Part shown: positions 1 to 9,180 of the stretch, in pieces
Numbering within the stretch: position 1 is the stretch's first letter
How the letters are laid out: each line of letters starts with the position of its first letter
NCBI RefSeq assembly: GCF_036850765.1
Contig: NC_089498.1
Coordinates: forward strand, 71,464,305 to 71,528,304
Length of the DNA stretch: 64,000 nt
Origin: Saccopteryx bilineata
Taxonomy: Eukaryota > Chordata > Mammalia > Chiroptera > Emballonuridae
Direction of reading: 5' to 3'
Translations under genes and position numbers: made by a program
The notes under the pieces: model-generated
What the model was told of the DNA's origin: nothing
What the model saw: only the letters and a program-made list of their open reading frames with translations
Database searches by the model: none

Positions 1-159
1 TTGAACATGTTGCTTTGGATGCATTAGTAAAAAATACTCAAGAATTTACAAAATTAAAAATTATGGTAAACTTCATGAAAGGAGAAAAACACTAATGCAG
101 CACTTATCTACTGGCCCTGTTGTATTTTTTTCCATCTAGTCCTAACAAATTCTCTTCAA

Positions 160-277
160 GATTGGTATTCTCCGTTTCACAGATGAGAAATTTGAAACAC
201 AATTGTGACTTGGTCAAGGTCACGCAGCCAGTATACCATAGAGTTGGGATTAGAATCCAGGCATTCTGGCTCTAGAA
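160..277 (+). mobile_element. MIR SINE fragment
   Basis: The stretch TTTCACAGATGAGAAA...CTTGGTCAAGGTCACGCAGCC...GATTAGAATCCAGG follows the conserved MIR core. It is interrupted on its right side by MER20. Confidence 0.75.
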
Positions 278-861
278 CAGTGGTTCTCATCTATGTGCTA
301 TTTTGCCATTCCCCCTCTTTACTCACCACCCCCACGCTAGGACATTTGGCAATGCCTGGAGACATTTTTGGTGGTCACATGTGGGGAATGCTACTGGCGT
401 CTAGTGGATAGAGGCCAGGGATGCTGCCAAAACCTCTTACAGTGCATAGGACCTTACCCACAATAAAGAATTAGCAAACTTGCCTGACCAGGCGGTGGCG
501 CAGTGGATAGAGCATTGGACTGGGATGCTGAGGACCCAACTTCGAGACCCCGAGATTGCCAGCTTGAGCGCGGGCTCATCTGGTTTGAGCACTCACCAGC
601 TTGGACCCAAGGTTGCTGGTTCCAGCAAGGGGTTACTTGGCCTCCTGAAGGCCTTGGGTCAAGGCACATATGAGAAAGCAATCAATGAACAACTAAGGTG
701 TCGCAATGCGCAATGAGAAACTAATGATTGATGCTTCTCATCTCTCTGTTCCTGTTTATCCCTCTCTCTGACTCTCTCTCTGTCTCTGTAAAAAAACAAC
801 AACTCCCCCCCCAAATTAACAAACTCAAAATGTTAATATTACCAAGGCTGAGAAATTTTGG
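278..861 (+). mobile_element. MER20 (hAT-Charlie MITE), split by a SINE
   Basis: Starts CAGTGGTTCTCAT and contains GACATTTGGCAATGCCTGGAG, GTGGATAGAGGCCAGGGATG and CACAATAAAGAATTA, all typical of MER20. The element resumes after the SINE insertion with AATGTTAATATTACCAAGGCTGAGAAA. It lies in a VPS26A intron. Confidence 0.8.
482..805 (+). mobile_element. SINE-A inside MER20
   Basis: tRNA-like head at the left, ATGAACAACTAAGGTG box near the 3' end and a CT-rich then A-rich tail. Flanked by an imperfect target duplication, ATTAGCAAACT on the left and ATTAACAAACT on the right, which splits MER20. Confidence 0.85.
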
Positions 862-995
862 TTTAAAGTTTTAGTTATACTGCCCAGTCTTGAACTGAAG
901 TATTAGTACCTTCTCTATAATGATTATTTCTAGTTATATAACTATATATTATTTAGTAATCTTTTAGAATTCAATGGAAATTGCTTTCCTTTCAG

Positions 996-1138
996 GTGAA
1001 TCAATTCCAATAAGACTATTTTTAGCAGGATATGACCCAACTCCAACAATGAGAGATGTGAACAAAAAGTTTTCAGTAAGGTACTTTTTGAATCTAGTCC
1101 TTGTTGATGAGGAAGACAGAAGGTACTTCAAGCAGCAG
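996..1138 (+). CDS. VPS26A: VPS26A penultimate coding exon
   Basis: 143-nt exon bounded by a TTTCAG acceptor and a GTATGG donor. It encodes the strand-rich segment from GES to YFKQQ of the C-terminal arrestin fold. The first two bases complete a Gly codon begun in the preceding, unseen exon. Confidence 0.94.
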
Positions 1139-4100
1139 GTATGGTGCCACCCAGGCTGGTATTTTGTTAAATGGCAGTTCTAAAATCACCTGTGCAAACT
1201 CATTTTTCTAAGCTTTATTGTACTGAGTAAGGAGGTTACTAAGTGAAAATACTGAGAGTATGATAAGGAAGTAGGCATGAATGCTATTTGTTGTGATAGA
1301 TAGATCCCTTCCCAATCATTCTGCAGGACTCCAGAATGGGCTACAATTTAGCAGGACTTTTATTTTTCTATTGAAGGTTTTGTTTTTTATAAAAACAATA
1401 CTCACTGTAAAAAAATAAAATTGGAAGAACAAATTGAAGGTCATCAAAAATTACACCGACATTGTGATTAATTTTCCAGATAAAATTGTGTGTACGTTGA
1501 GATCACATAATGCATGATGTTCTTTATTTTTTCCTTATCAACAAACATGAATTTCCATTAACACTTTTAATGACTGCATTAACTTCATGAATTTTGGGGT
1601 CTCCCTTTTTTTTTATTCTATTATAAATGTTCATGAGATGACCCAAATCTAATACTTTTTTAAATAAACTGTTTATCATAAAACCTATTCTCATTTTGAA
1701 ATCAAAGCCTTTGCTGAATTATGAATGAAGATTTTGATTACAAATTTTTTTTGGTATTCTGAACCAGATTAATAAATATTTTAGATCTCAGCTGAGTGTT
1801 CAAAACTAATTAGAAATTATTTTGTGCTGAGTACTATGAAGGATACAAAAACTACCTTTTTAAACATGGATTGTCCTCAAGGTTTCACATTGCACATATA
1901 TGGAAAAAAGAAAAATTAATAGTTTGACAGTAATTTAGAAGAGAAAAAATTCTATTTAATGCTGCCATATACTGTGTAATTAAACATAGGTAATTTATAA
2001 CTTCAAAATAGATTGTATGAAATTTACAATTCCTAAATTAATTACATATTGTGGCCCTATTGAATAAGGATACTGCTTCCCATGGGCATTCATTTGGGTG
2101 TTTAAATTCTGATATGTTTAAAAAAACCAGTTTTTCATGACTTTATGAAGCAAATAATTTTAGGAATTCGGAAAAGAGATCTCAGGATATGATAGGCTGA
2201 GAAATAGTGTTGGAGCATATAGGAGAAGATGTAGGGCAAGCTTATTTGAAGTGTACTGGAGGCAGAGAATAGTTTGGCTGGCGGGGGTGGGGGCCGAGGG
2301 AGGGAAGGGAGTGATGTACATTGGATCAGGGTTTTGGTTTATCTTATAGGCACTATGGAAGAGCAATCCAAGCACTGTTTTAATCTGGTAGTGATAGGAA
2401 GGTTGTACTTAGAAGGGGCCTCAGACAAGTGAGGCAGTCTTCTACCTGGAAGGTACACTGCTCACAAAAATTAGGGGATATTTCAAAATGAATATGAAGC
2501 GATAAAAAAAGCATTTGATTTTTTAAAATTAAACAAAATCAGAAAAGCAAATGACAAATGAAAGTTTGATTATGCAAATGAGATGCTACTCGTGATTGAA
2601 TAGCGAGTGACATATTGGTGGGGGTGAACAGAAGCATGTCAAACTGGACGAGAGTGCCACACACTGACTGTTCAGTAGGGTGTATGATCACCCGAGACTG
2701 CCAAAACACACTGACAGTGATGGGGCAGGACAGGATCAGATCGTCCAACAGTTCTTGTGGGATTCTCTGCCACTCTTGCTCCAGGGCAACTTCCAGCTCA
2801 AGAAGTGTTGTGGTAGGCATTGGATGGTTTGCAGACGTCTTCCCAGTGCATCCCAAACATGTTCAATGGGATTCAGGTCTGGAGAACATGAAGGCCAGTC
2901 CATGCATTTGATTCCTGCCTCCTGAAGCATGTTGTTCACGAGATGTGAATGGCGGGGCCTTGCATTATCATCTATGAAAAGAAAGTTTCCAACAGCTCCA
3001 GCACAGGGTACTACTATAGGGTGCAGGACCTCATCTTGATATCTGACAGCAGTCAGCGATCTGTTTCTGATGACGTGGAGGTTGGTACAACCACCAATAC
3101 TGATGCCAGTCCACACCATGATTCCACCACCTGAAGGAGTCCCTTTCTTGCATGAAACATGGATTCTCCCAAGTTCCTTGTTCATGCCAGATCAAGACAC
3201 GATGATTGTCAGGCTGCAGACTGAACCGTGACTCATCAAAGAGGACAGTTGACCACTCATCACGGGTCCAATGACGATGCTCATCAGCCCACCCTCTGTA
3301 GGTTTTACAGTGTTCAGCAGATAACAGAATGTATACCATTGGTCACTAGGCATGCAGTCCAACAGGATGGAGATGATTTTATATGGTCTGGGTGTATATT
3401 CGTTGTCTAGTGGCAGCAAGAAACTGTCCCTGCAGCTCTGTTGCATTGCTGCGCCTGTTCCCTTCTTGCCAGTCAAGTCAAGTAGCGGTCATCTCTTGCT
3501 GTTGTAGCAGATGGGCGACCCTGCCCTTGTCTTCTTTGTACTGTGCCAGTCTCTTGAAAGTGATTCCCCAGTCTGTTAATCATGCTTTGGGATGTTCCAA
3601 GTGCTGTTGCCACTGTCGTCTGTGTTTGACCAACTTCAAGACATCCTATGGCTTTCCAGGCTTTGCATTCGGGCAAATCATGTTGCAGGGAATGCATTGC
3701 AAGGGCTGGGAAATTGCAGGATGTGCACGTTCAAAATTAAGGAACATGCAGATACCCCAGTACTTTCAGTCTTTTGTATAGTGCATTTTCACCAATGAAA
3801 TAGAAGTTGGTTTTGCATCTTATTTGCATAATCAAACAGCTTTCTTTGACTTGTTTGCTTTTTTGATGTTCTTGTTTAATAAAAGAATCAAGTACTTTTT
3901 TTTATTGCTTCATATTCATTTTGAAATAACCCCTAATTTTTGTGAGCAGTGTATTTCAGTATCTTAGACTGAAGTGACAGGGCTTGAACTTGGACAAGGG
4001 TGGTAGAACAGCAAACCAAAGGATAGATTTATTCTTTATATCAGTAATAGCTAGAATTTTGTGCCAGATTGGATTGGTGGTGGTGGTGGTGTGCATAGGT

Positions 4101-4400
4101 ACTGGTAGGGGGAGCAGAGTTGACAGAGGCATTCTGAGATTAGAATTAGAAGAAAGTGCATCTTTAGTAGGGAAGTCTTTCATTTAGTTTGGGTTAAAAT
4201 TTGAAGTAGCACTATTTTCATGGTGAAAATTTAAGGTATAACATGAAAACATTAATTTATTGATATCTTGAATATTTTTTTACTAGGAGATCATTTTATG
4301 GAGAAAAGCTCCTGAAAAACTTAGGAAACAGAGAACAAACTTTCACCAGCGATTTGAATCACCAGACTCACAGGCATCTCCTGAACAGCCTGAAATGTGA
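996..4400 (+). CDS. VPS26A: VPS26A, last two coding exons (gene enters from the left)
   Basis: VPS26A is the arrestin-like subunit of retromer, the endosomal coat (with VPS35 and VPS29) that recycles cargo to the Golgi and plasma membrane. Two exons are in the window: 996-1138 and 4287-4400. They encode a segment with GESIPIRLFLAGYDPTPTM and KKFSVRYFLNLVLVDEEDRR (the C-terminal arrestin-like lobe), then EIILWRKAPEKLRK and a tail rich in Ser, Gln and Glu ending EQPEM-stop. This matches the known end of the roughly 327-residue mammalian protein. Splice sites are canonical (AG before 996 and 4287, GT after 1138) and the phases join. The first exon starts within a Gly codon. Upstream exons lie outside the window. 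The C-terminal tail distinguishes it from its paralogue VPS26B. Identification is by recognition of the conserved protein sequence. Confidence 0.95.
1139..2455. other. VPS26A intron, left part: no recognised feature
   Basis: AT-rich intronic sequence between the penultimate exon and the Tc1-like element. I see no gene, no SINE and no clear older repeat. Confidence 0.6.
2456..2588. repeat. Left terminal inverted repeat of the Tc1-like element
   Basis: Pairs with 3814-3951 over about 135 bp. The outer 23 bases are identical in the two arms, and scattered differences follow. Confidence 0.85.
2740..3700 (-). pseudogene. Tc1-like transposase pseudogene
   Basis: Read from the right, it begins with a helix-turn-helix region (KAIGCLEVGQTQTTVATALG, with GRPSATTARDDRYL following; 3697-3473), then passes through a frame change to a segment with WSTVLFDESRFSL (first catalytic Asp; 3339-3031). 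A further frame change leads to FIDDNARPRH (second Asp) and SPDLNPIEHVWDALGRR (third acidic residue, Glu; 3185-2736). I count 34 residues between the second Asp and the Glu, the DD34E spacing of Tc1. At least two frameshifts make it non-functional as it stands. Intact family members are about 340 residues. Confidence 0.88.
3814..3951. repeat. Right terminal inverted repeat of the Tc1-like element
   Basis: Mirror of the left arm, ending CTAATTTTTGTGAGCAGTG and then TA. Such long inverted repeats are typical of Tc1 relatives with subterminal transposase sites. Confidence 0.85.
4287..4400 (+). CDS. VPS26A: VPS26A terminal coding exon with stop
   Basis: 114 nt after a TTTTTTTACTAG acceptor: 37 codons (EIILWRKAPEKL...EQPEM) and TGA at 4398-4400. 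The tail after the arrestin fold is hydrophilic and probably flexible. Confidence 0.95.
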   Translation, partial: EIILWRKAPEKLRKQRTNFHQRFESPDSQASPEQPEM

Positions 4401-5053
4401 ACTGAATAGGAGGAAAAAAACAACAACTCTCACAACCGTTGAGATTAAGTTCGGCAAGTTAAAGATGGTTGCAGCAGGTAGCGGGGGAAAGGCCAAAAGT
4501 CTATGTATAATAGTCTTCTTTATCTTACAGTGCTGCATTTATTTTATGATATAACTAAATATTCTTCATGTACATACATTTTTAAAAAGTGCTTTCTTTG
4601 AAACACTGGAACTTTCTTAAGCTGCCGGGCTTTCTTTTTTTTTATTACTGCGCACTTTGATTTCATGATAAGGATTCATATATGCATTGGTATAAACTTT
4701 AAAGATTTTCATGAGTAGGCTGTATTTGTAATTTTGCTTTTTTTCTGCATAATGTTGATTATAAATCCATTCTTTTTCATGCTAATGATTACCTCTTATT
4801 CTCTATATGCAAAATTAAATATTTTGTGTTCAAATAAAATTAAAACCTGCGTGGCCCTTACATCCTACAGCAATTTAAAACATGGCATCTCAATTTTTGA
4901 GTACTACATTTATGACTTTATGTACATGAGAAATGCATATGGAATGTCTCACGTTAGGTGCTGCTGAGTCTGCCATTCCATAGCTTCCTGAATTTTATTC
5001 TCTTTGAAGTCTTCTGTGGTAAGAATTTTTTTCCCCAAGGAATATGTGACATC

Positions 5054-5468
5054 ACTGCAGCCTTCTTTTGGTCATGTTAACCATTTTGCTACTACTATCC
5101 AGCAGGTCTACTGTATGTTTTCTGCAATGTGGAGTTAACTATTTAGAAGTTGTTAAAACTATACAATTTTTCCATTAATACTTTGAAATTATTCTTAATT
5201 TAAGGAAATCTTTGTACCATATACATGCAAATATAATTTTCTTGACTTCACAAATATTGTCTTCCCTTTTCAGGGAAGAATATGAGGATGGGGCAATTCA
5301 GGTGGATATGTTATTAAGCATGTAGTCATCCATTTCTGGACCATATTATGTTTGTTTTATTGGAACTTCAGCTCATTCAAACTTAATTTTAAATCTTGCC
5401 TACTCTTTACATTTTAATACTAAATTAAAGTCATTTGTTCAGAGTCTATAAAAAAAGAAGGCTGCAGT
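5054..5468 (+). repeat. 16-nt perfect inverted repeat inside VPS26A 3'UTR
   Basis: ACTGCAGCCTTCTTTT at 5054-5069 is the exact reverse complement of 5453-5468. In the mRNA the two arms could pair across a loop of about 380 nt. Confidence 0.75.
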
Positions 5469-5937
5469 CATGTGCATTAAGTTTGGTCTCAGATACACTC
5501 AGTGTGGGGTGAAGGAACTAAAGCCTGTTATGTGAACTGCTTTTTCACTTATGGTTCATTGGATTTTGTACCAATATTTTTTATACACTTCAGTGCAAGT
5601 CTTGTCAGTTAATCTTACTTTATGAGTAAGCTAAGTAATCCAAATTACATTTCTTTAAACTTGTTTTACTACTTTGGCACTTTGATAAAATGGTCAGTAA
5701 CCAATTTCTTTACTGACAAAAGGTTCTATGTACCATGTGCTGGAGCATCTATTTTAAATATGGTATCTGTGAATGGTAATGTTTTTCTTTTCATATAAGT
5801 GCCTGTTCAGAGATTCCAAAATTTTAAAATGCCAAATATTTTCATGGTCATTTGCATGTAATAATCTACAAAATACTCAAGAAAATTTGAAAACCAATTG
5901 TATTTATCCAGCCTCGAATTGTGCAACCACGATGTAT

Positions 5938-5943
5938 AATAAA
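5938..5943 (+). terminator. VPS26A: VPS26A poly(A) signal AATAAA
   Basis: AATAAA in the context TATAATAAAGACTTTG, about 1.54 kb after the VPS26A stop. A GT/T-rich stretch follows within the next 150 bases. An earlier AATAAA near 4834 could give a shorter transcript. Confidence 0.7.
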
Positions 5944-5965
5944 GACTTTGAAACAGATACTGAAC

Positions 5966-6319
5966 TTGCTATTTGAATGATTAAAATGATTAAAATAATT
6001 TCTATTCTCAGCTCTTTCCTCATTTTCCAATTTATCATTGTGGCCAGGATTGCGGAACACTTCAGGAAGCTATAATTATGACAATTTTGAGTTTTTACAA
6101 ATAATGTCAATTTGTTTTAAAGCTATAAAATGCTTTTAATTAGTTGGCTTAAAAGACTCATAAATAGGATGCTTATTCACTTTGCTTGAGATGTTGTTTT
6201 ATAACCAATTTGAAAAATAAAAATTTGAATCAGTATTTGGTGAACTAAGTAAAAAGTTGGCCGGTTAATCTGAAGTGAACTTGGAAAAGGAATTTATGTT
6301 TTTATACGGTACTATATCT
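5966..6319. other. VPS26A-SUPV3L1 intergenic, unassigned
   Basis: AT-rich sequence downstream of the VPS26A poly(A) signal. Nothing recognisable. Confidence 0.5.
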
Positions 6320-6466
6320 AAGGTGGTTCTCAGTTCTGGCTACATGTTTAAATCACTTTAGCAGTTTTTGAAAATCATACCAGGTCCTACCCAGACCAAT
6401 AGAATCAGAATTTCAGGGGCCCAGACATAACCATTAAAAACAGCTACCCAGGGTTGAGAACCACTG
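6320..6466 (+). mobile_element. MER5A (hAT-Charlie MITE)
   Basis: Begins GGTGGTTCTCAGTTCTGGCTACA and ends CAGGGTTGAGAACCACTG. Inner boxes CAGGTCCTACCCAGACCAATAG and AGAATTTCAGGGGCCCAGAC fit MER5A. Confidence 0.75.
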
Positions 6467-6516
6467 TCTGAACTATTTATTTTTCTCATTAGTGAAAATT
6501 TTTCATTGTTTTGAAA

Positions 6517-7072
6517 TGTTGGGGAGGAAAGCTTTTTTCTACCTCTTCCATGTTTGGGAGCCTGCTAATTAAACTGACAGAAGACATAAGAGAAAAAAAT
6601 TGATTTGAGTATAGGGGAGTTCACAAAAATGTGACTTATAAAGGGGTGGTTAGAATTTGGGGCTTAAATATCATTAATAGGGGAAAGGGGGTGAAGAACA
6701 CTAGGGGAACTCATTAAAGAAATGCAATATGGCTCCAGCAGTACAGACATCTGGGAAGTGCTGTGTTCTCTGTGACACTACAATCTCAGGCTGGGTTGAC
6801 TGCTCTGCCCAAAGACAAACATGTCCCAAGAGGTTATTCAATGTATAGAGTGTAATAACTGCCTTATGGTATCTTTTAACTTAGAAATGCATTGTTATTT
6901 CTGGTGGTCTATGTGACTACCCACCATATGGTTTTGCTGTATAAAAAGGAACCCTGTTCTGGGAGGGGTGTGGATTTTGTCCTGCCATGGGAGGAAGCAA
7001 GCAGCTGCTGTGCCCATGTATGTAACTTTCTCCTATTAAAGCTTTTATGAATTTGGATAAGGCTTTGTGTCA
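6517..7072 (+). mobile_element. Probable solo LTR of an endogenous retroviral element
   Basis: Starts TGTTGGGGAGGAAAG and ends TTGTGTCA, giving TG...CA ends over about 556 bp. It holds a TATAAAAAGG box at 6940 and an ATTAAA poly(A) signal at 7035 in the right order for a + strand LTR. No internal retroviral genes are next to it. Family not identified; a target duplication is not obvious. Confidence 0.5.
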
Positions 7073-7136
7073 GTTTTTTGGAATTGATCTTGAATTTAGA
7101 CTTTTGAGGCTTTCCGATACTTATAAATGACTTTTT

Positions 7137-7519
7137 TTAAAAAAAAATTTTTTTCTGAAGCTGGAAACGGGGAGGCAGTCAGACTCCCGCATGCACCCGA
7201 CCGGGATCCGACCGACCGGGATCCACCCGGCCCGCCCACCAGGGGGCGCTGCTCTGCCCATCCAGGGCCTCGCTCTGTCGCTACCAGAGCCACTCTAGCG
7301 CCTGGGGCAGAGCCCATGGAGCCATCCCCAGCGCCCGGGCCATCTTTTGCTCCAGTGGAGCCTCGGCTGCGGCAGGGGAAGAGAGAGACAGAGAGGAAGG
7401 AGAGGGGGAGGGGTGGAGAAGCAGATGGGCGCCTCTCCTGTGTGCCCTGGCCGGGAATCAAACCCAGGACTTCTGCTCGCCAGGCCGACGCTCTACCACT
7501 GTGCCAACTGGCCAGGGCC
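7137..7519 (-). mobile_element. SINE-B
   Basis: Full-length copy with a T tract at left and the tRNA-like head at right. Flanked by the target duplication TATAAATGACTTT at about 7123 and 7520. It has a small internal duplication of the ACCGGGATCC box near 7198-7223. Confidence 0.85.
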
Positions 7520-8480
7520 TATAAATGACTTTCTAATGGGAATTTGTGGGGAGGATGGACACATGGAAAAGCAAATGACTTTTAGGAAAAATAGTAAGGG
7601 TTCTTAGGAGAATATAATGGTAGGTACAGTTTTGTGACAAAGTCTGTCTAGGTGTGGTGCCGACTTCTGTCTGGTGTGGAGTTCATCTTCCCTGGTTGCT
7701 CCCTGAGGAGATTTATGACTACTGAGTTCTTTTGGGAAGCTATGCTTTTAGGCAGATAGGGGATTTCAGGAACTCATACACTTTCTCAAAACTTGATGCC
7801 ACATTGGTATATTCTGGAGCCTTTTAGTATGGGCCAGGTAGTTTGAACACTCAGTTCTAATTACCATGTGAATCAGTAGTCTTATTTAATTATGTCCCCT
7901 CTATATTCAGCTGAATCTGTTCAACACTCCAGGGGTTTACAGTAGTCTGAATTGGAATTAACATTTTAAGTTTCAAATTAGATAAAAGGTATAGTGAGGA
8001 AAATATGTTATTAAATATGTATAATACATTCTTTTTCAGGCTTGAGGTCTATGAGCATAATTCTTATGTCACTTCCCTATTTAAACTTTTAGAGACTCGA
8101 TTCCAGGATAAAGTTTGAATTCGGTATTACAAAACACCTTCAGATACAATTATGCCAGCCTATGGAGAATACCCACCCGCCATCCTGCGGGTGAGGTGGC
8201 ACAGTGGTTCCTCAAGGCTCCTCACTATGCTGCTGACATACAAACTGCTCAGGTTAAAGTATACGTATGTACACGAGCTATACAAGGGGTTTACCTGAGA
8301 AAATGCAGGCCAACAAAATACCTTGGCAATGTTCTTGTAGGGCAAATCAAGTTATGTTCGCTAATGCTAGTCTATCAGAAAGTTAATACTCCGCGAAACT
8401 TTTGGGAAAACGCTCCTAAATGTTGGAGTCTGCAAGCACGCTCACAGCTCAGGACATTGCTTCTCCGCCGTAGTCTCAGT
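7520..8480. other. Upstream flank of SUPV3L1, unassigned
   Basis: Between the SINE-B and the promoter I find no exon or clear repeat. GC content rises from about 8380 towards the promoter. Confidence 0.4.
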
Positions 8481-8486
8481 TCGGCC

Positions 8487-8507
8487 CACGTGCTTCTAGA
8501 CCACGTG
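8487..8507. promoter_or_regulatory. Pair of CACGTG E-boxes upstream of SUPV3L1
   Basis: Palindromic CACGTG at 8487-8492 and again at 8502-8507, about 360-380 bp before the SUPV3L1 start codon. CACGTG is the core site for USF, MYC/MAX and related bHLH factors. Function here is inferred from position only. Confidence 0.45.
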
Positions 8508-8719
8508 CGCCTACTGACCTGGCCAGCTTGCTTCACAGTGGCACTTCACAGGCCCCTCTTCTCCTCTGTGACATCCCAGTGGTGCCTGATCACTTTCTAT
8601 TTTTCTTTTTTTAGATAAAGCTGGCTCCGATAGCTGATGAGAGAGCGAGAACAAGAACTTATCTTTTCTGATTTTCATTCCTAATCTTCTCCCTCTTTTG
8701 AGCAATCTTATCGTACTCT

Positions 8720-9180
8720 TTCCTTTTTGGTCGGGCGATTTCCTGGGCAGCTCCTCGGCTCGGTCTGGGTCTTTCCGGACAGTAGGCGCTTGCGGTGTGC
8801 GTCACTATCCACTGCAGTGTCCCGGCGCTGCTCCAGCCAGTTTCCTCTAGGACTTGCGGTCTAAATGTCCTTACCCCGGTGTGCCCTGCTGTGGGCTCGG
8901 CTCCCGGCGGGGCGCCACTCTGGCCACAGGGCAGCCGTCTGCTCTGCTCTTCGCGCCCACGTTGGACCCTTTCCTGGGGCTCTGGGGCGAGTTCCCGCCG
9001 TTGCCTCCGCCTCCTCCTCGGCCTCAGGAGGTTCCAAAGCCCCGAACACGTCCTTGTTTGTGCCACTGACTGTGAAACCTCAGGGCCCCAGCGCAGATGG
9101 CGATGTCGGGGCCGAGCTAACCCGGCCTCTGGACAAGAGTGAGTGCAGGAACTAGCGGGGACGGCGGGGCGGGGGGTGTC
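8720..9180 (+). promoter_or_regulatory. SUPV3L1: SUPV3L1 CpG-island promoter
   Basis: A sharp rise in GC and CpG over about 460 bp (for example TCGGGCGATT, CCCGGCGGGGCG, GGACGGCGGGGCGGGG) centred on coding exon 1. There is no TATA box at a sensible distance, which suits a housekeeping mitochondrial gene. The transcription start is not determined. Confidence 0.7.
8865..9138 (+). CDS. SUPV3L1: SUPV3L1 coding exon 1
   Basis: Starts [16 protein letters not shown] and runs to LTRPLDK plus one base of the next codon. The first 60 or so residues hold many Arg, Ala, Ser and Leu with almost no acidic residues: the mitochondrial import signal. Donor GTGAGT at 9139. Confidence 0.95.

Larger units (their letters stand above)
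2456..3951 (-). mobile_element. Tc1-like DNA transposon (TcMar, DD34E), decayed
   Basis: A 1.5-kb element starting CACTGCTCACAAAAATTAGG and ending in its reverse complement, flanked by TA on both sides (2454-2455 and 3952-3953), the Tc1/mariner target duplication. Inverted repeats run about 135 bp (2456-2588 and 3814-3951) with mismatches and share an ATTATGCAAAT-type box at their inner end. The inside carries a broken minus-strand transposase. Its insertion in a VPS26A intron is antisense to that gene. Tc1-like elements are patchy in mammals, so transfer from another animal is plausible but inferred. Confidence 0.9.
4401..5965 (+). other. VPS26A: VPS26A 3'UTR
   Basis: About 1.56 kb of AT-rich sequence with no repeat I recognise, running from the stop codon to just past an AATAAA signal. 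Its freedom from SINEs contrasts with the surrounding DNA, as expected for an exon under constraint. It contains a 16-nt perfect inverted repeat (5054-5069 with 5453-5468). The end is inferred from the poly(A) signal; the cleavage site is not proven. Confidence 0.75.
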
